This document shows positions 1 through 6,977 of a stretch of 24,743 nt of DNA, one piece after another. The notes beneath the pieces are model-generated. The model saw only the letters and a list, made by a program, of their open reading frames with translations. It did no database searches and was not told the DNA's origin. Each line of letters opens with the position of its first letter. The first letter of the stretch is position 1. The translations under genes were made by a program, and so were the position numbers. This DNA is from a virus: IMG/VR virus record IMGVR_UViG_3300007540_000098, positions 1 to 24,743 of that record. One strand, given 5' to 3'.

Positions 1-28
1 ACATTATACATTATACATTATACATTGT
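1..28. repeat. Short tandem repeat, period 7
   Basis: Three exact copies of ACATTAT followed by a fourth with one change (ACATTGT) fill the left edge. On the minus strand this reads as repeated TATAATG, so it could supply several -10-like hexamers beyond the last gene of the minus-strand block. It may continue outside the window. Confidence 0.8.
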
Positions 29-47
29 CTATAGAATATTTAAATTA

Positions 48-311
48 TTATTTTACTTCTTCATATGTTTCGTGAAAAATATCTGATTTACATGGATAAT
101 ATTCACCCTTTATACCTTGAATAATCCAATCTCCATCACTGGCAATATGTTTAACTTGATGATTGGAACCATCTTCCAATGTTTTAATTTCCAATTCACC
201 AATCATTTCTCTACCCATATGTGCACCCAACCAAGATTTTAGAAAGTTAGAGGCAGGAAAGTTGTATTTCCATGCCTCTATTTCTACAGGTTTTTTAACA
301 AATTTAGTCAT
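48..311 (-). CDS. Small conserved phage protein of unknown function
   Basis: An 87-residue protein in the style of a widespread phage family: an N-terminal KPVEIEAWKY segment and a C-terminal segment GDWIIQGIKGEYYPCKSDIF. I know this layout from many tailed-phage hypothetical proteins, and no function is established. The longer frame begins at GTG 320, but ATG 311 is preferred because it overlaps the stop of the upstream gene (ATGACTAA junction) and has AGGTG just upstream. It is the last gene of the leftward small-gene block. It has no membrane segment or catalytic motif that I can see. Confidence 0.7.
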   Translation of the reverse strand: MTKFVKKPVEIEAWKYNFPASNFLKSWLGAHMGREMIGELEIKTLEDGSNHQVKHIASDGDWIIQGIKGEYYPCKSDIFHETYEEVK

Positions 312-570
312 CAACAACACCTATAAATGCATATCGAATAGCAAAATTCGAGAAATGATTTTTCAATAAACTATTCATCATAGGATAAGAATCCTCTAAT
401 TCTCTTTCATGAGAATCCCATAAAAAACTATCATGATCAATTAACATGTTAGTAACTTCTTCTCTGACTCCATCACTAACATTATCCAATGTTATATTGA
501 GTGTTACTTCTGGTGTAACACCCGGTAGTAATACATCTACATTTGTGAAAAGTGTTTGTAATTCACCCAT
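304..570 (-). CDS. Hypothetical protein
   Basis: An 88-residue acidic protein starting MGELQTLFTN. ATG 570 is chosen because it shares one base with the stop of the upstream gene (TAATG), typical of translational coupling in this block; the frame itself remains open to 591. The C-terminal part (NHFSNFAIRYAFIGVVDD) is hydrophobic and may pack as a strand-rich end. I do not recognise the family. It lies between a WYL_2-like gene and the small phage protein at 48-311, so it is probably co-transcribed with both. Confidence 0.6.
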   Translation of the reverse strand: MGELQTLFTNVDVLLPGVTPEVTLNITLDNVSDGVREEVTNMLIDHDSFLWDSHERELEDSYPMMNSLLKNHFSNFAIRYAFIGVVDD

Positions 571-848
571 TAAATTGCATCCTCTATCCACAAAATTTCA
601 CCAGAAACCAAACCCTTGAAGTTAAAAGATCGCCATGCATCACTTTCAACATCAAACACTGTTACCAAATCTTCATTTTTTGATTTAGCTCTGGGTACTT
701 TTGTTGGATCGGCTGGTTTACGTTCTGGTAAAAATGCAGGATGAAGACTACCATACATAACCCTATGATCACCATTAGATTTTTCAAATTCAAACTTAAC
801 CACACCTGATTTTAAATCATGTGTTATCTCTTCAATTCTAGTATACAT
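570..848 (-). CDS. WYL_2 / DUF2693-like Sm-fold protein
   Basis: A 92-residue protein resembling the phage WYL_2 (DUF2693) family, small SH3/Sm-like beta-barrel proteins. Visible family marks are F-E-K-S-N-G-D-H-R-V-M-Y-G-S-L in the first half, a Pro-rich link, and a closing strand with TVFDVESDAWRSF, where the D-x-E-x-x-x-W-R-S-F pattern is the strongest. The family is common in T4-like phages; a nucleic-acid or ligand-binding role is suspected but unproven. AAGGAG lies upstream of the ATG. It is coupled to the next gene through TAATG. Confidence 0.65.
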   Translation of the reverse strand: MYTRIEEITHDLKSGVVKFEFEKSNGDHRVMYGSLHPAFLPERKPADPTKVPRAKSKNEDLVTVFDVESDAWRSFNFKGLVSGEILWIEDAI

Positions 849-866
849 TTCTCGTTCTCCTTTTAA

Positions 867-1139
867 TTAACCATTAAGAACGTTTTTAATCGCTCCATTT
901 TCAATTGTATAACTCTCATTAATTTTCGCTTTTAGTTCATCAAGACCACCAATCCAAACTCCATCATAAATTACAGCTGGAACGGTTTTAATCTGTGCAT
1001 TAACATTTTCATGCAACCATTCAACTGCTTCTGGAGTATCAACCAATTTATATTGATACCCAATACCATAATTTTCACATGCCAGCTTTGCTAATTCGCA
1101 ATATGGACAATCATTTTTACCATAGATTTCAATTGACAA
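867..1139 (-). CDS. Glutaredoxin
   Basis: A 90-residue glutaredoxin with the thioredoxin fold. The CPYC redox active site is at residues 11-14, the cis-proline motif TVPAV at about 52-56, and GG follows at 64-65, the glutathione-binding pattern. T4-like phages carry such proteins (for example NrdC) as electron donors for ribonucleotide reductase, though no reductase gene is in this window. The start is TTG at 1139, with GGAG about 7 bases upstream; no ATG is available nearby. It overlaps the end of the upstream gene by 11 bases, so the two are probably coupled. Confidence 0.88.
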   Translation of the reverse strand: MSIEIYGKNDCPYCELAKLACENYGIGYQYKLVDTPEAVEWLHENVNAQIKTVPAVIYDGVWIGGLDELKAKINESYTIENGAIKNVLNG

Positions 1140-1359
1140 ATTTTATCTCCTCTAATTTGGTTAAATTTTTCTTGTATTCATTCCACAATTCACTGAATAT
1201 ATTATTCAGTTCCTTATGTTGTTTTGATTTTCTCATAATTTTACTGAATGTTTTCTCATCTAACGCTGGATCACCCTGTATATTCAATTCAATTGAACAT
1301 AACGCATAAAACTTGGATTTGATTTGTAGTATATTGGCAAGTATAAAACTCTCAGTCAT
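1129..1359 (-). CDS. Hypothetical protein
   Basis: A 76-residue, lysine-rich, probably all-helical protein starting MTESFILANIL. ATG 1359 is preferred over the longer frame (1383) because it overlaps the upstream stop in an ATGACTGA junction, matching the coupling seen at the neighbouring junctions. The sequence KIMRKSKQHKELNNIFSELW suggests amphipathic helices. I recognise no family or motif. It sits between a CxxC protein and glutaredoxin. Confidence 0.55.
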   Translation of the reverse strand: MTESFILANILQIKSKFYALCSIELNIQGDPALDEKTFSKIMRKSKQHKELNNIFSELWNEYKKNLTKLEEIKFVN

Positions 1360-1561
1360 TATAAAACTCCGCAGTGCATTCAAACTTTCTAAAACATGAT
1401 ATACATTTGATGTATAATTTAATTTTATATTTTCTCAGTTTCTTATCATTCATTAATATCAAAGAATTTGGTTTATGACATACTCCACAATCTCCCTCTA
1501 AAAACAATAATTCACCATCTACATCATCTTCTGAATAGTGTTTATTAAACTTTAAGTCCAT
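1352..1561 (-). CDS. Small protein with two CxxC pairs, likely zinc ribbon
   Basis: A 69-residue protein with CGVC at residues 25-28 and CISC at about 53-56, spaced as expected for a zinc ribbon. The segment between them is basic (KKLRKYKIK), so nucleic-acid binding is possible. ATG 1561 lies inside the last codons of the upstream GIY-YIG gene with AGAGG a few bases before it. No specific family is recognised; the zinc-ribbon reading rests only on the four cysteines. Confidence 0.6.
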   Translation of the reverse strand: MDLKFNKHYSEDDVDGELLFLEGDCGVCHKPNSLILMNDKKLRKYKIKLYIKCISCFRKFECTAEFYND

Positions 1562-1964
1562 CTAAACCTCTTGAGGTAATTTTAGCACTTATCCAAGAAT
1601 TGTAATAATCATCACTCAATAACACACCCCGGTTGAATTGTTCTTTTGTTTCTAAATAAGCCATTTCGGTTTTATTTTTACAGAGATATAGTATCTCTCT
1701 TTTATAATCAGATTCATCACCGACTAACAATTCCTCTTTCAGAACTTCATTGGAGCCATAATATTTCTGCCAATCAGAATTAACCTTTGTAATACGTTTG
1801 CGTTTTTTACCTTTTAGTGGTGGTCTTTTGATTGTGTTGAAGAATATTTTTTTACCAATATATTTTCGAGATGTCTTAAGATTTGTTATACAATAAACAA
1901 AACCTAAAACATCATCTGGGATATCATTTTCTGTAAATACATTATCATTTAAATACCATGTCAT
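1545..1964 (-). CDS. GIY-YIG endonuclease-like protein (SegE-like)
   Basis: A 139-residue protein with a GIY-YIG-type start: GFVYCITN at about 21-28 stands for the GIY strand and RKYIGKK at about 33-39 for YIG. A basic stretch follows, then WQKYYGSNEVLKEEL and, near the end, EMAYLETKEQF with the candidate catalytic glutamate. T4-like phages carry related Seg-type or free-standing nucleases, some of them homing endonucleases. I see no separate DNA-binding module, so it may be a domesticated relative. There is no good Shine-Dalgarno before ATG 1964, but CATAAATA, a near match to the late-promoter motif, lies directly upstream. Confidence 0.65.
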   Translation of the reverse strand: MTWYLNDNVFTENDIPDDVLGFVYCITNLKTSRKYIGKKIFFNTIKRPPLKGKKRKRITKVNSDWQKYYGSNEVLKEELLVGDESDYKREILYLCKNKTEMAYLETKEQFNRGVLLSDDYYNSWISAKITSRGLDGLKV

Positions 1965-1980
1965 ACATTATTTATGCAGT

Positions 1981-2250
1981 TTATCTAGGTGGCATTCCAT
2001 ATTTTTCACCAAGATAAACACTTAATGCTGCAATTTCTCTAATATGCTCCATCGTAATTTGATAATCATTTTTTGGTGAATCAGAGTACCAACTTGCAAG
2101 AACCTTACCTAAATTAACTTGAATAGCTAGTATTGCTTCACCCATAACCAACTCATGATATTCATTATATATTTCGTTATTATTATTTACCATTTCTTGA
2201 TATTCTCTTTCTGTATCAATATTCTTATAAACTTCATATCTACTATACAT
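1981..2250 (-). CDS. Hypothetical protein
   Basis: An 89-residue, acidic, mostly helical protein. The Asn/Tyr/Glu-rich N-terminal third (MVNNNNEIYNEYHELVMGEA) is followed by an amphipathic segment and a C-terminal helix (MEHIREIAALSVYLGEKYG). The start ATG 2250 has AGGAG upstream. I do not recognise the family. It sits just downstream of the metallophosphoesterase in the same block. Confidence 0.6.
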   Translation of the reverse strand: MYSRYEVYKNIDTEREYQEMVNNNNEIYNEYHELVMGEAILAIQVNLGKVLASWYSDSPKNDYQITMEHIREIAALSVYLGEKYGMPPR

Positions 2251-2259
2251 TATATACTC

Positions 2260-3462
2260 CTAAAAAAAATGTGTTAATCTAGCTATTTGTCCATTTTTAT
2301 GATGATGTATAAAAGCTTCAATTGCTGCCTTATTTACGTAACCATTTCTAGAATGCCAACCATCAGGTGGTGATGGGCTTCTAACCGTTTCAATATAAAC
2401 ACCATGATCTGAATTTATATGTGTTGATGGTGATAATACAGTGATTCCAATATGATCTTTTTCAATTCTATGTTTAGATGTATCTGTAACAAATTTTCTA
2501 TCAGCATGGTGTGTGTGATGAGTATACATGTACGCATGTGTGGTTTTTCCCCACATTTCCCTTGCTTCATATTGCATCAAATTGGGAATGTCTTTTTCTT
2601 TAGCTCCATCACCATGTGTAAAACCGATAAGATTTGACCCATATACAATATATTTTCTATGGTTTATGGAAATGCTCTTGTTATCTTCACCAAAATGAAC
2701 ATTACCATTATTAGCAAACCATGATGAAATAGTATCAGCCAACATCCAACCAGATACATAATCATGATTTGATGGGCAAAATACAACATGTACATCAGCT
2801 AATGGTATCAATCGTTCAATAGCCTTAATATAACACATCTTAGCGGCCAAATACATATCCCACCATTGACCATCTGTATCTTGTGGTGTACCTGATGTTG
2901 TTGTCCTGCGAGCATTGTCAATATGTAGAACATCATTACCAATTACAAAAACAATTTTTTCTGGATTGTAGAATTGTGATTGCACAACTAACGCTTCAAT
3001 CGCTTCTTCAACTCTCTTAACAGCAATATCAATATTATACTCATCAAACCCCGTTTCATAAGTCCTACATAATTTGCCAACATGGATATCAGCTGCATCA
3101 ATAATAAGTAAATTTTGTTCTAAAAATGTTGATCTTGAAATTGGTTTATATACAGGTGCATATTTCACCATTTCTTCAATTAATTGATCCCTGATTTCAG
3201 TATATGATAAAACACCATCTGACTTCTTCCAAAGCATCGATACTTCATCATTCTTAATCCAAGCCATATTGATATCATCATATGGAACTCTGTTTTCTTT
3301 AGCGTTTCTATAGATTATGGCTTCAGGGTCTTTATGATAGTGTTTAATTCGTCTATATAAAGCACTTGTAGTAATACCCAAACTCTTTGCAGCATCTACC
3401 TTTGTATCATATAATTCAACTGCTTCAAATGCTTTAATAGCTTCATCTCTTGTAATAATCAT
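2260..3462 (-). CDS. HTH-metallophosphoesterase fusion
   Basis: A 400-residue protein with two parts. Residues 1-45 read as a helix-turn-helix (AAKSLGITTSALYRRIKHY). Residues about 115-345 are a calcineurin-like phosphoesterase with all metal-binding motifs visible: DIH (125-127), GND (175-177), NHD (232-234), THGD near 282-285 and a His-rich THHTHH block near 314-319. The family hydrolyses phosphodiesters with a two-metal centre and includes nucleases; the exact substrate is unknown. Tethering to an HTH suggests action on DNA at specific sites. ATG 3462 overlaps the upstream HAD stop (ATGA), so the two are translationally coupled. It is separate from the Mre11-type gp47 at 15773. Confidence 0.8.
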   Translation of the reverse strand: MIITRDEAIKAFEAVELYDTKVDAAKSLGITTSALYRRIKHYHKDPEAIIYRNAKENRVPYDDINMAWIKNDEVSMLWKKSDGVLSYTEIRDQLIEEMVKYAPVYKPISRSTFLEQNLLIIDAADIHVGKLCRTYETGFDEYNIDIAVKRVEEAIEALVVQSQFYNPEKIVFVIGNDVLHIDNARRTTTSGTPQDTDGQWWDMYLAAKMCYIKAIERLIPLADVHVVFCPSNHDYVSGWMLADTISSWFANNGNVHFGEDNKSISINHRKYIVYGSNLIGFTHGDGAKEKDIPNLMQYEAREMWGKTTHAYMYTHHTHHADRKFVTDTSKHRIEKDHIGITVLSPSTHINSDHGVYIETVRSPSPPDGWHSRNGYVNKAAIEAFIHHHKNGQIARLTHFF

Positions 3463-4070
3463 TTATACCTTTCTAAAAAGTTTTCCCAATCAGTTCCATA
3501 ACCAGAATTTATTAGGCGGTGATCTTTATTATGTGGTTGAATGAATAGATATGATTCAATATCACACTTAATACCATCCAAAATATGTGCTGGTTTATCA
3601 TCAACAAAACAAACATGCTCTTTTTTATATTTATTGCGATAGTGTTTTAAAAATGATGTTTTACTCTCATTTAATCCAACACGATGATGTCTATAAAATG
3701 TAGTTTTTTTGAAAAATTTATCTAGATTTGACTTTCGTAATTCATCCACAAGAGGATCATCTGAATAAGATGAAATAGTACTTATAATCCAACCATTAGA
3801 AACAAGTTTATCCATTGCCTTTCTGGCATTTTTTATTGGTAGTAAATGCGAAAAATGTATTGATTGATTAAAACCCTTGATATAATAAATCATTTCCGCT
3901 TCAGATATACCATACCTATCATGCATTGCATAAGAGATACAATTGAATTTTTCTTTGGATTCCTTGATCAATTCAACGTCTTTTGGATGCATATTATTTT
4001 CCAACCAGAAATCAAAATTATCTTTCCAGTTAAGTAAAACTCCATCCACATCCACCAATAATATATTCAA
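3459..4070 (-). CDS. HAD-superfamily phosphatase
   Basis: A 203-residue HAD-fold hydrolase. D7-V-D9-G is the catalytic motif I, ISTISSY near 97-103 fits motif II, the lysine of NESKTSF near 137 fits motif III, and VCFVDDKP with D157/D158 fits motif IV. Substrates of such phage HAD proteins may be nucleotides or 3'-phosphate ends; which one cannot be decided here. The start is TTG at 4070, with AAAGGGG about 8 bases upstream and no ATG in place. It is coupled to the downstream phosphoesterase. It could act with the kinase and RNA ligase further along, but that is only an inference. Confidence 0.75.
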   Translation of the reverse strand: MNILLVDVDGVLLNWKDNFDFWLENNMHPKDVELIKESKEKFNCISYAMHDRYGISEAEMIYYIKGFNQSIHFSHLLPIKNARKAMDKLVSNGWIISTISSYSDDPLVDELRKSNLDKFFKKTTFYRHHRVGLNESKTSFLKHYRNKYKKEHVCFVDDKPAHILDGIKCDIESYLFIQPHNKDHRLINSGYGTDWENFLERYK

Positions 4071-4138
4071 ATATATTTCCCCTTTCTATTATACTTTTTC
4101 TTCGAAATTATTACTTTGCATTTGTAACATTTATGGAT

Positions 4139-4179
4139 GAGGGAATATGCAATTGGATTTTTCTTTTTCATATTCCCTC
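4139..4179. other. 11-bp inverted repeat (hairpin)
   Basis: GAGGGAATATG (4139-4149) and CATATTCCCTC (4169-4179) are perfect inverted copies around a 19-base spacer. The hairpin lies in the gap between the 45-aa ORF and the HAD gene. Neither strand has a T-run directly after it, so it looks more like a processing or attenuation hairpin, or an operator, than a standard terminator. Confidence 0.7.
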
Positions 4180-4185
4180 TCCTGA

Positions 4186-4323
4186 TTAAATTTTTGGATA
4201 AGATGCTATAGGTTTCGCTACTGTAGCAAATCCAAATTTTTCAACAACTCGATAAACAATAATTTTTCCTGATTTTGCAACTTCGAAAAAATCACCCGGA
4301 ATTACGAATGGAAACGTCTTCAT
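4186..4323 (-). CDS. Small ORF, 45 residues
   Basis: The frame runs ATG AAG ACG TTT CCA to TAA and encodes a 45-residue peptide beginning MKTFPFVIPGDFFEVAKSGK. GAAAGGA lies 6-7 bases before the ATG. The start overlaps the stop of the upstream 28-residue frame (ACATGA), which supports real translation of both. The composition (beta-prone, with Val/Ile-rich repeats) suggests a small SH3-like strand protein; no family is recognised. Confidence 0.55.
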   Translation of the reverse strand: MKTFPFVIPGDFFEVAKSGKIIVYRVVEKFGFATVAKPIASYPKI

Positions 4324-4406
4324 GTAAACATCCTTTCAAGAAATAGAAGTGTAAAAAATCCAATTTCAGTATATTGAAAATGGGCAAGATTAAATAGAAT
4401 CCACAT
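4320..4406 (-). CDS. Tiny ORF, 28 residues, hydrophobic
   Basis: A 28-residue frame with a very strong ribosome-binding site (AAGAGGAG, 6 bases before ATG 4406). The peptide is hydrophobic and aromatic throughout (MWILFNLAHF at the start, FFTLLFLERMF near the end), consistent with one membrane span or a leader peptide. Its TGA overlaps the ATG of the 45-residue frame, so it could couple or regulate its translation. It heads the leftward small-gene block. Confidence 0.5.
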   Translation of the reverse strand: MWILFNLAHFQYTEIGFFTLLFLERMFT

Positions 4407-4476
4407 ATTTTTCTCCTCTTAATTGCATTAGTATCAATATACATTATTTATTACAGATAGTAAACCCCTATATTCA

Positions 4477-4484
4477 TATAAATA
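4477..4484 (+). promoter_or_regulatory. T4-type late promoter (TATAAATA)
   Basis: An exact TATAAATA, the -10-only motif recognised by gp55-type late sigma, lies 17 bases before the ATG of the plus-strand gene at 4501. About eight exact hits are expected by chance in a window this AT-rich; the position is what supports this one. Confidence 0.65.
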
Positions 4485-4500
4485 TTAAAAAGGAGTTTAA

Positions 4501-4845
4501 ATGAATAATACTGATTACGGAAGAGGGTTTTCTACCCTAAACATAAACTTTTCCAACACCAAACCAAATGAAAATACCAAAATAAGCGGCACACACATTA
4601 ATTTCAGAGGTAAAATTGTTGGAAGTCCATCTCAAAATATTACCATCCAAGGTGGTGATGATAAGGGAATATATGCAGTAAATTCAAATGAAGCTGGTGG
4701 TTTTTATATGACACAAACCCAAAGAATAACACTTATGGAAATTCTTAAGGGTATGGCAGCAACTTCAGATAATGGCAACATCTCTTCAAATAACGGTCAA
4801 CTTGAAGAGATGTGTAACACCATATATAAGAACTATTGTAATTAG
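4501..4845 (+). CDS. Hypothetical late protein, probable virion component
   Basis: A 114-residue protein and the only plus-strand gene in the left 11 kb. The first two thirds are rich in Asn, Gly, Thr and Ser with beta-strand spacing (NINFSNTKPNENTKISGTH), and a repeat-like TKISG/NITIQGG pattern; the C-terminus is helical (LEEMCNTIYKNYCN). It follows an exact late-promoter motif and a strong AAAAAGGAG site. Expression with late genes suggests a structural or decoration role, but I do not recognise the family. Its stop overlaps the stop of the convergent endolysin gene. Confidence 0.65.
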   Translation: MNNTDYGRGFSTLNINFSNTKPNENTKISGTHINFRGKIVGSPSQNITIQGGDDKGIYAVNSNEAGGFYMTQTQRITLMEILKGMAATSDNGNISSNNGQLEEMCNTIYKNYCN

Positions 4846-5723
4846 ACTGCTACTAAATATTTACCAAACACCCAACCACGATGTCCATTTGGTGTTTCCA
4901 TATAAACCCAACCAGATTTATTTTTAAGAATCGTTACTAATGTACCTTCTGGTATAGAACCAATAATTCTACCTTTAATATCATCACGTACATTTAAATT
5001 CGAATCATCTGTAATACCATATACTTGAGCAGTAGTCTTTTTGATATGTGATTCTGGTGGAGTAGTGACAATTTCTTCATCATCTACATCAATACGACCT
5101 TCAAAAATTGACCACAATGAATCAGGACAACATGGACCCGGATCAATCTTTCTAGAAGGTGCAATATCATCATGACCAACAACTTCCTTGATGTTGTAAT
5201 GTTCAACTAAAATTGGAACCAATTCTGATAATACTTCAATTTGTTTAGAAGTAAATCCAGCCCACCATTTTTCTGGTCCACCATTCTTATGTTTAGCCTG
5301 TACAAAATTCCATTTTGGTGCAGCATCTTCATATAGTTTTGCACCATACCAAGTTTTGAATGTTCTTACTCCACCCTCTGAACCAATATATTCAACAGGA
5401 CCGGGACAAGTAACCTCAATTCCAAGAGAATACTTATTCAAACCATTTCGATTGCGCCACTTTGATCTTCCTGCATGCCACAATGCATCATTCAAATATC
5501 CAATTTGGGTAATCTCACCTTCTGGGCTTAATACAAGTTGACAAGATGCTTGTGCAGATGATGTAGATAATGTTCTAACATCAGCATCATAATTTGCACT
5601 TGCAGTATAATGAATAACTATATATTCCATTGCACGTACTTTTCCAGACCTTTTATCTGTTCCAACATATGCAATATGCTCAGTTGAATCAGTAGCAACT
5701 AATTTATTATTAACAACTTTCAA
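4842..5723 (-). CDS. N-acetylmuramoyl-L-alanine amidase with SH3 domain (endolysin)
   Basis: A 293-residue lysis enzyme. Residues about 30-205 are an Amidase_2 (T7-lysozyme type) domain. VIHYTAS carries the first zinc histidine (about H38), VGHDDIAP the second (about H184), and RKIDPGPCC the closing ligand region. It cleaves the amide bond between muramic acid and L-alanine in peptidoglycan. Residues about 230-290 form a bacterial SH3 domain (NLNVRDDIKGRIIGSIPEGT, then GWVYM and GWV) for cell-wall binding. The start is set at TTG 5723, with AAGGAG 6 bases upstream; the longer TTG frame at 5750 would overlap the preceding gene and lacks a site. There is no signal peptide, so a holin encoded elsewhere is expected. 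Confidence 0.88.
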   Translation of the reverse strand: MKVVNNKLVATDSTEHIAYVGTDKRSGKVRAMEYIVIHYTASANYDADVRTLSTSSAQASCQLVLSPEGEITQIGYLNDALWHAGRSKWRNRNGLNKYSLGIEVTCPGPVEYIGSEGGVRTFKTWYGAKLYEDAAPKWNFVQAKHKNGGPEKWWAGFTSKQIEVLSELVPILVEHYNIKEVVGHDDIAPSRKIDPGPCCPDSLWSIFEGRIDVDDEEIVTTPPESHIKKTTAQVYGITDDSNLNVRDDIKGRIIGSIPEGTLVTILKNKSGWVYMETPNGHRGWVFGKYLVAV

Positions 5724-5734
5724 TTGTATCTCCT

Positions 5735-6034
5735 TTAAATTTCTCTCCAAAGATAGACGCTATTAAGTGTCCTAAACTCAATGGTTAAAACACCATCAAT
5801 AACCTCTTCTCGTAGAATTTCTTGAATTTCTGTAGTGGTCCAATAATCTTGATCACTATAACTTCTAGCATAAATGCTACCAACTCTCATACGAACCCCA
5901 ACTCTGGGTTTTGCATTATCTTCTGCAACAGCCTTTCCAACTTCATTACGAAAAATTGCTTGACTCATCATACCAGAATCACCTTTCCGATTAATCGGAG
6001 TGCCATTATGATCTAATGCATACATCCATGCCAT
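5735..6034 (-). CDS. Hypothetical protein
   Basis: A 99-residue protein starting MAWMYALDHNGTPINRKGD. The open frame extends upstream to 6271, but that part is the shadow of the GapR-like gene, so ATG 6034 is chosen; it begins two bases after that gene's stop and has GAGG upstream. The Arg/Val-rich centre (KPRVGVRMRVGSIYARSY) and the end (GVLTIEFRTLNSVYLWREI) look beta-rich. I do not recognise the family. It sits between the nucleoid-type protein and the endolysin. Confidence 0.65.
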   Translation of the reverse strand: MAWMYALDHNGTPINRKGDSGMMSQAIFRNEVGKAVAEDNAKPRVGVRMRVGSIYARSYSDQDYWTTTEIQEILREEVIDGVLTIEFRTLNSVYLWREI

Positions 6035-6035
6035 A

Positions 6036-6296
6036 TTATACCTCATCACCATCTGCCATACCAATTGCCTGAAGATACAAATCAAGAATTGCTTCTTGTT
6101 CAGCACGTTCATCAGCATCCAGTTTACGAATTTGAATAATCTTTTTGATTGCCTTTGTATCAAATCCGGTAGCCTTGGCTTCACCATATACTTCCTTGAT
6201 ATCATCACTAATAGTTTTCTTGTCTTCTTCCAAATGTTCAACACGTTCAATAAAAGACTTAAGTTGTTCATGTGCTACAGTTGCAGTATTATTCAT
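6036..6296 (-). CDS. GapR / DUF2312-family DNA-binding protein
   Basis: An 86-residue protein that closely follows the DUF2312 (GapR) pattern: [18 protein letters not shown], then [21 protein letters not shown], then [16 protein letters not shown] and a final [10 protein letters not shown]. In Caulobacter, GapR is a nucleoid-associated protein that binds overtwisted AT-rich DNA and stimulates topoisomerases. The family is largely alphaproteobacterial and its phages carry copies. In the phage it could relieve torsion during replication or act on the host nucleoid. ATG 6296 is chosen, with GGAG 8 bases upstream; the earlier part of the frame lies in the kinase gene. It overlaps the kinase stop, so it is coupled to it. 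Confidence 0.88.
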   Translation of the reverse strand: MNNTATVAHEQLKSFIERVEHLEEDKKTISDDIKEVYGEAKATGFDTKAIKKIIQIRKLDADERAEQEAILDLYLQAIGMADGDEV

Positions 6297-6807
6297 GTTT
6301 TTCTCCATTTTTGATTCTGATGATTTTATCAAAACCTTCATCTTCAGTTACATCTTCAAAATTATTGTACATACTTTCTATTATATCAAGTCCAATAATT
6401 TTATCTGGTCTATTTTCAACCATCCTGTTATGAAGGAGAGTAGGACTCTCTTTCTCAAAGACAATTGCATAAGTCTCAAATTCATCTTTGTTAATTTTAT
6501 CAAACTTCTGTTTGCGTGACTTAGATGTAAGATTGGTTTGATCCCAAAATACAAATTCAACATCAGCAGCCAAAGCCTTTTCAAGAGCTTCGTACATAAT
6601 TCTGGTTGAATCCTTAATATGGTTTTTGAAAATTTCATTATAAGTTTTACCACACTTTTTTGCGATATCTTCAATATATGCATCAGTACTCAAAACAGTG
6701 ATATTACTCATATGGACACCATCATCTAGCAAAGACTTAACCATAGTCCATAATGCGGATGATTTTCCAGATGCAGGTAGACCGACAAACATAAAAAAGA
6801 ATTTCAT
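6289..6807 (-). CDS. Polynucleotide-kinase-like P-loop protein
   Basis: A 172-residue kinase of the T4 Pnk / AAA_33 type. GLPASGKS (residues 9-16) is the Walker A loop, STDAY near 40-44 contributes a catalytic aspartate, and [16 protein letters not shown] (about 87-102) matches the D-x-T-N-L strand and the following basic segment of this family. Its likely reaction is transfer of phosphate from ATP to a 5'-OH end of RNA or DNA. T4 Pnk continues into a HAD 3'-phosphatase domain, which is absent here: the protein ends right after the kinase. Its neighbours are a tRNA gene and RNA ligase 1 upstream, which supports a role in tRNA repair. The start has AAGGA 8 bases before the ATG. Confidence 0.78.
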   Translation of the reverse strand: MKFFFMFVGLPASGKSSALWTMVKSLLDDGVHMSNITVLSTDAYIEDIAKKCGKTYNEIFKNHIKDSTRIMYEALEKALAADVEFVFWDQTNLTSKSRKQKFDKINKDEFETYAIVFEKESPTLLHNRMVENRPDKIIGLDIIESMYNNFEDVTEDEGFDKIIRIKNGEKHE

Positions 6808-6825
6808 AATATATCCTTATTTAAT

Positions 6826-6901
6826 TGGAGCTTCTAGATGGACTCGAACCATCAACTCAAATTTAGAAGATTTGTGTTATATCCAGTTTCACTATAGAAG
6901 C
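6826..6901 (-). tRNA. tRNA-Arg (anticodon UCU)
   Basis: A 76-base cloverleaf on the minus strand. The 5' acceptor strand GCTTCTA pairs with TAGAAGC, then discriminator T and an encoded CCA. The anticodon stem is CAAAT/ATTTG around loop CTTCTAA, giving anticodon TCT. The T arm is GATGG-TTCGAGT-CCATC. The D stem GTGA/TAAC has one G-A mismatch. It reads AGA and AGG, codons favoured in AT-rich phage genes. It lies between the RNA ligase and kinase genes, on the same strand, with its own promoter-like sequence at 6910-6938. Confidence 0.93.
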
Positions 6902-6909
6902 GTATTATA

Positions 6910-6938
6910 TTTATACATCATATTCTCTAAGTTGTAAA
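6910..6938 (-). promoter_or_regulatory. Sigma70-like early promoter for tRNA and kinase
   Basis: On the minus strand TTTACA (6938-6933) and TATAAA (6915-6910) are 17 bases apart, just upstream of the tRNA. The -10 region also contains an exact TATAAATA (6915-6908), so the same site could serve late sigma. It shares TTTACAAC and AATATGAT with the promoter at 8401-8429, which supports a phage-specific early promoter. Confidence 0.6.
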
Positions 6939-6977
6939 CGGATAATTTCATTGTATATCCTTAGTTAAGAAATGGAA

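Noticed and set aside
3459-4070. The missing phosphatase half of T4 Pnk
   Set aside because: It is a HAD protein, but apart from the catalytic motifs it does not resemble the T4 Pnk phosphatase domain, so a direct split is not claimed.
5735-6271. 178-residue frame
   Set aside because: Only the last 99 residues form a plausible protein; the upstream part overlaps the GapR-like gene in another frame.
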